A DNA stretch of 64,000 nt from Selaginella moellendorffii. Taxonomy: Eukaryota > Streptophyta > Lycopodiopsida > Selaginellales > Selaginellaceae. This document shows, in pieces, positions 56,319-64,000 of this stretch. The stretch spans positions 150,619 through 214,618 of the forward strand of contig NW_003314329.1 of the NCBI RefSeq assembly GCF_000143415.4, read 5' to 3'. Position numbers and translations under genes: made by a program. Within the stretch, counting starts at the first letter, position 1. Each line of letters starts with the position of its first letter. A model generated the notes under the pieces. The model was not told where the DNA came from. It searched no databases and was given only the letters and a program-made list of their open reading frames with translations.

Positions 56319-57144
56319 TGTGAGACACAAATCCCTAAGCCCCAAAGTGGAGCCGAAAGGGTGCCACGTAGTAGTGGCCGAAGCAAAAGACAAATGAGCA
56401 TAACACGTTTGGACTAAAGGCTCTGACTTGAAAGGTTGAGAGCGGGAGTGGAACTCCCAATGGAGTGCTCAAGGAACGAGCATGAAGCGAGCAATAAGCA
56501 AGGCTTCAAAAAGGGACCCAAAAGGACCAACACATGACATGTGGAAGTGTCCAAGATGGAGTCCGAGATGGACCCGAGTTAGAGTCCGAGATGGAGGCCG
56601 AGATGGAGTCCGAGATGGACCCGAGATGGAGTCTGAGATGGAGTCCGAGATGGACCCGAGATGGAGTCCGAGATGGAGTCCGAGACGGAGTCCGAGATGG
56701 AGTCCAAGACGGAGTCCGAGATGGAGTCTGAGACGGAGTCCGAGATGGAGTCCAAGATGGATCCGAGATGGAATCCAAGATGGAGTCCGAGAAGGACCCG
56801 AGATAGAGTTCGAGGTCATGACCAAGACCGGGACTGAGACTGGGACTGAGACTGGGACCGAGACCGAGATTGAGACCGAGATCGAGACTGAGACCGAGAC
56901 CGGGACCAGAACTGAGACCGGGACTGAGACCGAGCCCGAGCCCGAGCCCGAGCCCGAACGGTGGGAGCTTGGCACCGTTCCTTTGTTCAGTGGCCCAAGG
57001 CCCTGAACCTCGGGTTCCTATGGACACATGGCATGTGACACATGGCATCTGTCACATGGCACAAAAAGGGTTTAGGTTCCGCTTCGTGGTGTTATCCTAT
57101 AGTAAATTACCATAGGATAAAGGGTCAAAACCACGTGCGCTACA
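56319..57144 (+). repeat. LARD-2 LTR, chimeric with LARD-1
   Basis: 826 bp. The first ~240 bp match the LARD-1 LTR (TGTGAGACACAAATCCC ...), then comes a GAGTCC array (56550-56955). The last ~190 bp are LARD-2 specific (CCTTTGTTCAGTGGCCC ... GTGCGCTACA). Confidence 0.75.
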
Positions 57145-59791
57145 TTTGGTATTAGAGAATAAGTCTCAGCGAGTACTATACAATGAGATTAGGCAACTAG
57201 TCTTGTTGCATACGCAGAGATGAAAACGATGATCCGAGTGGGTACACGTTTTGGTGCAAAGGCTTCACAATTGTTCCTTGAGTATGGATTTGGTTACCTT
57301 GTTGTACTGTAATAATGTGAGCTTGCTCTTGGGCTCATAAGATGGATTGAGTGTTCCGTTCACACGAGTTTGTGCTTGGGCTCGTGAGTGAGGCACATTA
57401 GCAACTCGAGGATACGCTTTGAGTTGGCAGGATTAATGTTAGCCTATCGGTCGTTCCATGGGTTGTTCCAATGGTTCCATGAGTTGTTCCATGTACCATA
57501 GGTAAAAGCAAACCTCCCCTGAGTTTGCTATGAGTGGCAAATAGGCTGGTCCATAGCTGTTTAGCACGACACTAGTGGATCCTTCCTAGGCATGATTACA
57601 AGTGGATCAATTAAAACTGTAGGGATTGGTCTATTGGTTCAAGTAGTCATTGCTGTGCTCTCTCATAAACTTCTCTTGGATTGGACTAAAGGCAGTGCGA
57701 AAGCAAGCTTGAGGTGTAGTCAAAGATGAGACCAAAAAGAGAGTCATCAAGGACGAAGGATCAAACACGTAAATCATTTTCTCTTGGAGAGATGATTTGC
57801 AATGAGGTGTTAACTCATTGCTCATATTCATATTATGCAATCAAGAGTCCCTACCTTGATACATCTTGGAGATGATGGTCTTACAAATGGTGAGTTATGG
57901 GATGGATAGCGGTGAAGCGCTATACCATTTTGTCTAGGCTTGCTATTGGAAGACTTGGGTTGCAATGCTCAATTCTTTTATGGGGAACCTTGCTATTGCT
58001 CCTTGAGTAGCTTGATGTTGGATTAGTTTTGAGTTTGGTTGGATAGAGAGTGGTATGAGCTTGTCCGTGTTGTGAACAAAAGTTAGTGGTGTTGGGTGTT
58101 GTAAATCTCTGTCAGTAGAGTGTGGCATTTAAGTTGCATTTTGTCGAGTTGAGTTGGCACTTGATATTCATGTAAACCTTTGAAGTAATAACATTGGCAT
58201 TGTTCGTGGTGTTGCTCAATTGATGATCAAGTCATTGTGATATTTATATCATATCCATGTGATAATGAGCAATGTGTTTACGAAGTTGCTTGGGTAAATA
58301 ATGATCAACCCCAAAGTGGTTGATAGTGAAGCTAGTCTACTTGCACGAAGTAGCATTGTAGTAGCTTTGACTGGATTCTTGGTGATGGTCTATTATGCTA
58401 AGCTTAAGTTGGTACTTTGTTCCTTGGGTTTGTCCATAAGGTGTTGGAAATGGTTATAGCATTCACTTGCTATGGTTTGTTGGTTTATCTGTTAACACTT
58501 GGAGTAGATTGTTGGATGGAGAAAATGTGTAGTTAAGGCATTAACATCACTAGCACTTGTGTTAGTGGAAGTGGCATTGTTATTTCGAGTGATGAGGAAG
58601 TTTTCCTTAGAGCTTGATTTTCCATGTCAATTTTCTTGTTAGTGTTTTGGTTTCACATTGGATCTTGAAGGTGATTGAAGAAGAGTGTTAGTGCAATGTG
58701 GATATCCGAAGATGTGGTCTTTATGATCAAGCCTTGGGTGTTCACTTTGCACTTTGCGGATGTCGATGTTGGATGTCGGTTATATGGGCAAAGATGTTCG
58801 ATGCTTAAGCATATTGTTGGATCATGAGAATTTGTGTTGAGGTGAACCTATGTGAAGTTGTTTGTAAGAGGAAGTTGGTTAAGTCTTGAAAGATTGCAAT
58901 CCTGGATTGAGAGTTATTCTTTCTCTAGGATGGAAATTTTCCACAAATTTTCTTAGACTTCTCCAATGGCTAATCTGTTGGTCACTTTGCCGAAAACCAT
59001 TCTGTTTTCGTAAGCCAATACAAACTAGTGAAGGGGTTGGAGTTGACTTCGGTTAGCTTAGACCTTGGTAGGTAGTTTGTATGATGCGACCCAAAAGGGA
59101 TGCTAGCTTTTGAGGCTAAGGCAATTAAGTTGGATAGAGTCTAGAGTTGGTGTAGAAAAGTGGCCGTTGCGCTTTTCTAAGAAGGGTGACCTTTGTGCCT
59201 TTCTTTTGTAGCATTATGCTCGGTGGCAGGTTGCACCTTGCATTTTGTTAAGACTCTATGAGAGTAGTGAGCTCTCACGAATCTTGACTTGGTCTTGGTG
59301 GCCCTGCGCCTTGGCTAAGGATGGTGATGTCCAACTTAGTTGTTTGAGGTTGAGATGTTGGTACCTATATTATAGCTTTGTCTATGAGGAGGTTGTGTAC
59401 CGATATGAGTCCATCTCATGGTCTTCACTTGAGTTTCGACTTAGTGTTGATCATGTATAGCTAGCCTCTTCAAGGCATGCTCTAAGCTAGTGGCTAAATG
59501 CATTGGTGAGTTTGTCGCGGTTGAGTTGGATTCGAGTGGTCATTTAGTTTGTGTTTGTCCATGAACCTTTATCTCGTGCCTGGGGTATTACGTTCATGTT
59601 GGCCAAGTATATAACTCGATAACACAAGTTTAGTGTTCGGTCTTGTAAAGACAAGTTGACAAGTGGTTGTTAGTTGCTTGGCAACTCGTGATAGCTTGTA
59701 GACTTTGTCAAGGGATTGTGACACTTGCTTCACTCGATAAAGATTTAGCAGTGATGGGCTTGCTTTACCGGATGGTGTTGCGGAGGATCGT

Positions 59792-61566
59792 TGTGAGACA
59801 CAAAATCCCTAGGCCCCAAAGTGGAGCCAGAAGAGCGCCATGTGGTAGTGGCCGAAACGAAAGCCAAACGAGCGTAACACGTTTAGACTAAAAGCTCCGA
59901 CTTGAAAGGTCGAGAGCAGGAGTGGAACTCCCAACAAGGTGCTCGAGGAATGAGCACAAAGTGAGCCATAAGCGAGGCTCTAGAAAGGGACCAGAAAGGA
60001 CCAACACATGACACGTGGAAGAGTCTGAGATGGAGTCTGAGATGGATCCGAGAAGGAGTCCGAGATGGAGTCTGAGAAGGAGTCCGAGATGGACCCGAGA
60101 TGGACCCGAGATGGAGGCCGAGATGGAGTCCGAGATGGATCCGAGATGGAGTCCGAGATGGAGTCCGAGATGGAGTCCGAGATGGATCCGAGATGGAGTC
60201 CGAGATGGATCCGAGATGGAGTCCGAGATGGAGTCCGAGAAGGAGTCCGAGATGGACCAAGACAGAGTCCGAGATGGACCCGAGATGGAGTCCGAGATGG
60301 AGTTCGAGATGGACCAGAGATGGAGTCCGAGATGGAGTCCGAGATGGACTGAGATGAAGTCCGAGATGGACCCGAGATGGAGTCCGAGATGGACCCAAGA
60401 TGGAGTCCGAGATGGAGTCCGAGACAGAGCCTGAGTTGGAACCGAGACCGGGACCGAGACCGAGACCGAAACCGAGACCGAGACCGAGTCCGAGTCTGAA
60501 TCCGGGAGTGAGACCGAGTCCGAGTCCGAGTTCGAGTCCGAGTCCGAGTCCGAATACTAATACAGGCAGTTGGGTGAAAGCCCAAAGCGATCGTCCCCCA
60601 GGGGGGGGAGGGGCTGCGGGGTTCCAAAAGTATAGTAGGGAGAGTGTGGGGGTTGGAACCCAGTGGAGCCAGTTTGCCCAGGAAAGGCCAGTTTGGCCCA
60701 GGAAGGCCAGACCCAGTGTTGGGTGATGAGCTGACCACTGGGAAGTCCAAGACTAGAGTGAACACGGACCGACAAGCGGGGTAGCTTGGTGAAGTGTTCA
60801 AGAGCCGGCTTTAGTTCCCCCGGGAGATCAACTGGCCGATGCTCCCAGTCCAAGTGTGGGTGGCACTACCTACTTGGATACCAGGCGTGGCTCAATGGAA
60901 CCTCGCTCTAAGCGCATGGCTAGAGCACCCAAGGGCGTAAGGCGCGGAGAGTACCCAGGTGGCTCGCGTAATGCCACGGTGTTCCGAAATGTTGTCCCAA
61001 AGGCCCAGACTGTGGAAAGGAAGAGGAGCAGTCCTCTGGGGTAGTGACCAAGGACACAGTCGTGTGGTGAGGAAGGCCCAGAGGACCGTGGGACTTAGTG
61101 GTTGGGCCTGTGGGCCTCGATCTAGTGGCAGTGTTGGCAAACACGACCAGGGGCAGAAAGGGACTTAGTAGGGACTGACAGAGGGATATTGGGGAAGGCT
61201 ATTCCCCTTGTCGGTGGGCATCCTAAGGATGCTAAGGAGTGGATCTGAGATGACCACTCACGGATGGTTTGCCTAGTCTTGGAGAGCCAAGATTGTGATA
61301 CAAGTGGTATTGGACTACTAGTGTGGCAAAGGTGATTGGGCATGGCCTTAGCGTAACAGGCTACCATATCAAGGGTACTTTTGAGTGTCGGGCATGGGAT
61401 CGGACATGTGGAGAAGTGCAAATGTTGAGTGGCATGGATACCATTCTCGGGGCTAGCAAGTCCCAAGTCCTGAAATGGACTTATGGAGGTTGTGATTGAG
61501 ACTCCTCCAAGTGGTCGGAAGTGTGGTTAAGTGACTAAAGTAGAATGGAAAATTTAGTCGCTTACA
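59792..61566 (+). mobile_element. LARD-1 solo LTR
   Basis: TGTGAGACAC...GTCGCTTACA, 1775 bp, flanked by ATCGT at 59787-59791 and 61567-61571. The uninterrupted site is visible at 56110-56130. Solo LTRs arise by LTR-LTR recombination. Confidence 0.92.
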
Positions 61567-61571
61567 ATCGT

Positions 61572-63433
61572 GTTGTTAGACTTACATGGGTTTTCCATGT
61601 TGGCCTCTCGACTCTACTTTTATCAATATCATTTGGTTGCATTTAGTTCGTAGTGTTGGATTTCATTGAGTCTTGGATGTGGTGATTCACTCCTTGATGA
61701 AATGTTATCTATAGTTGAGTATTGTTGAAAACCTAGTCTTAAATATTGACTAAAGTATCTTTGACTTTGGTTAGTTTAGTTGCTAGAGAGTTTTGGGTGG
61801 TGATTCACTCTTGCTTTCTTCTAGCCTTGTTATGGTGTTGATGGCATTGAAGTGATGCCTTGTCATTGATATTATTGATGTTGAGATTCAAGTGAGATAA
61901 GATGTCTATCCTCAAGATTGATATTAAGTTTCATTAGTCTTGATAGAGATAGTGTTGATGATTTGGCTATAGCTTTGTGTTATTAGCATTCGTGCATTTG
62001 CTAGTTAGCAACTGTGTTGATGTTCAAATGAATTGAGTGGCAAGTTTGAGTTAGTTGTGTTCTAGACGAGATTATTTAGTAGGGGTTAAGCTTTGGCTTT
62101 TCCTTGAAAAGTGATTCAGTCGTGGACTATGCTAACTCTACAAGCGGAAGAATTAGTGATTGATATTGGAAGGTTTGAATCCTTATTGGATTTGAGTTGG
62201 AATATATCGATCATTGATGATTCTTCTTGTGCTTGTTATGAAGTGAGTTACGTCTTGCTATAAATGGATTCATGGAGGATCGTTTAATGATCACTTGTTG
62301 AGCATAACTTCGTTATGTTTAACTTTTGGATTAATGTAGATATGCTCTTCATTAGCTTTGGCATTATAAAGTTTAGATTAAGGATGTGTTGAAGAGGATG
62401 TTGTGGGTTGTACCATGATTTCTTCTTTAGCATTGAACTTAGTTCATGCAAGATTTGTGATCATGTTAGGCAAGACTTGGCTATAAGCTTCTTCGAGCTT
62501 TTGGTTCCTTGAGTTTTCGTACTTGTGGTCCATTTGTTAGAAGTTGTTGGGGAAGGCATTTTGGCTCATTAGCTTCGATATTGAAGTTGGCTTTTGCATC
62601 TAACAATTATTGGTGATAATTGACTATCATCTAAGATAGTTGATTATCCTTGTCGAAAGTGCTGCTTGATTGTTGTTGATATAGGATGAGTTGCCATTCT
62701 TCAGAAAGGTGGCTTCCTTCTTTGACGATGATTATGCATCTCTCTTTTGATGGGATGATTAATGATCTTTCATGATAGTTAGTTGTTCTCTTTGGTGGCT
62801 TATGGCTTTTCACAATACCACATGTTTTTTGTGGTTTGCTCTGGATTGGTCTCTTGGGTTTGAGATATCAATAGGATGTTGCTGACACTTGCTTGAGCAA
62901 CTCTGGTTCCTTGGTATTGTTGACCGGGATCTATTCGGATTGGCTCGTGTGATAGTTGACATGAATGAGTGTTTGTTGGCCATGCAACATTCATTCTATT
63001 GTGTTGATTATTGCTTGAGTTCGCTTTGATAGATTCAGATGTTGTTTCCTTCGGGTGATACATTCGTGAGCATCTTGCTTGCTAATCAATGATATTTTGT
63101 GTTCTTTGAGTTATCTTTAGTAAATTGTTTGGTATACTGTCTGCCATCTTTGGTAGTTAAGTTTCATCATTGAGTTTCCTTGATGATATACTTGCTGTTG
63201 AAATTTGTTGGATGGTCCATCCTATGTTTCCAAAAATGATGATCTTGGTGGTTTCTATCCTATAATACTAGTTTATCAGATGATAACTTATTTGGAATAC
63301 TTTTGTGTTCTCATCTAAGATATCTTCATTGATAATTAAGACTCTAAGATATCATTGTCTATGACTTTGATATTGTCCATCTATTGATCTTTGTGTTTGG
63401 GCCAGTATAGGCAGACTGGCTTTGGCACTTCGT
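61572..63433 (+). other. LARD-2 copy b internal region, distal part
   Basis: AT-rich, T/G-biased, non-coding, with no palindromes of the GGCATGAGGCC type. Confidence 0.6.
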
Positions 63434-64000
63434 TGTAAGGAACCAACTCGCCGAGGTGTCGTAGGCTAAAAGAACCCCGAAAGCATAACCAAAATGACAA
63501 AGAGTTCATCGGATGGGACCAAGTCGAGGATCGAGTCCAAGACCAACTCTAGGACCGAGTTCGAGATAGAGTTTGGAATCGAGTTTGAGACCGACTCGGG
63601 GACCGAGTTCGAGTCTGAGTTCGAGACCGAGTTCGAGACGGAGTCCGAGATCTGAAATCGGGTCCGAGACCGAGTCTGAGGTCGAGTCCAAGGTCGGGTC
63701 CGAGATCGGGTCTGAGATCGAGTCCGAGATCGAGTCCGATACCGAATCCGAAGTCGGATCCGAAATCGGGTCCGAGATCGAGCCAGAGACTAAGTCCAAA
63801 TACTAATACGGGTCAAGGGGTGAAAGCCCAAAGCGTGCGTCTCCCAGGGGGGGGGGGCTGCAGGGGGTTCCAAAAGTATAGTAGAGATAGTGAGGTCCAG
63901 GAACCAGTTTAGAAGGGACTCTCCAGTGGAGCTCCCAAACCCGACTTGAGGTTGGGACTGGGACTGAGGGGCCTTGGGTGGGAGTGAGTATGGACTTGGT
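63434..64000 (+). repeat. Chromovirus-family LTR, cut by window end
   Basis: TGTAAGGAACCAACTCGCC in plus sense, the reverse of 4591-5737. Includes the GAGTCC-type array (63530-63800) and the shared core (63815-63895). Another chromovirus or solo LTR starts here. Confidence 0.85.

Larger units (their letters stand above)
56319..63433 (+). mobile_element. LARD-2 copy b, non-coding LTR element (3' end not seen)
   Basis: LTR 56319-57144, primer-binding site TTTGGTATTAGAGA from 57145, then at least 4.5 kb of internal sequence without proteins, split by a solo LTR (59792-61566). The right end is cut by the chromovirus LTR at 63434. The left flank joins copy a in mid-sequence, so it is an insertion into a related element. 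Confidence 0.65.

Overview
The window reads as a repeat-dominated nuclear genome from the green plant lineage. Supporting signs are Ty3/gypsy chromoviruses, TRIM- and LARD-type non-autonomous LTR elements, primer-binding sites matching initiator tRNA-Met (TGGTATCAGAGC-like), plant-type telomere repeats (TTTAGGG) and spliceosomal GT-AG introns. A Penelope-like reverse transcriptase next to plant-type LTR elements would fit a charophyte alga (a Chara-like genome is my guess). No ribosomal RNA, tRNA or clear housekeeping gene was found.

The layout is a stack of nested insertions. (1) 1-2610 is the right end of an element with a protein of unknown function and a truncated Penelope-like reverse transcriptase; it ends in a 142-bp terminus seen again at 54310-54451. 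(2) 2611-4590 is a decayed gypsy integrase remnant. (3) 4591-26700 is a chromovirus (minus sense, LTRs of about 1.15 kb, 5-bp target duplication GCTTG). It has been split by a 595-bp TRIM (7412-8006) and by a LARD (8951-22945) that itself holds a second LARD (11996-19876). The 944-bp chromovirus piece between TRIM and LARD is inverted exactly at the element ends. (4) 26704-28280 and 54456-63433 are two copies of a second non-coding LTR family (here LARD-2), one carrying a solo LTR (59792-61566).

(5) 28281-54451 is a 26-kb element with perfect 24-bp terminal inverted repeats and an ATGT duplication. It carries a DUF7869-type transposase-like gene (minus strand, broken by stops and a frameshift) and a long 11-exon gene (plus strand, 40873-54009) with a ParB-like domain and a C-terminal HAD/FCP1-like phosphatase domain. 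An intact 7.5-kb LARD (44697-52208, duplication CAGCG) sits in exon 7. Between the two genes lie a 781-bp duplication, a LARD fragment, a patchwork of copied pieces and a solo LTR.

The signal I find most worth following is a dispersed palindrome, core GGCATGAGGCCTCATGCC, present about 20-25 times. It is almost confined to the 26-kb element and its relative at 1-2610. Several copies lie inside very short introns (47-56 nt), just upstream of the 3' splice site; others are read in frame inside exons. Short GT-AG insertions also interrupt the chromovirus integrase and restore its frame when removed. Together these suggest an introner-like process of intron gain. Many disabling stops look like C-to-T changes (CGA to TGA, CAG to TAG), as expected for methylated, silenced repeats.
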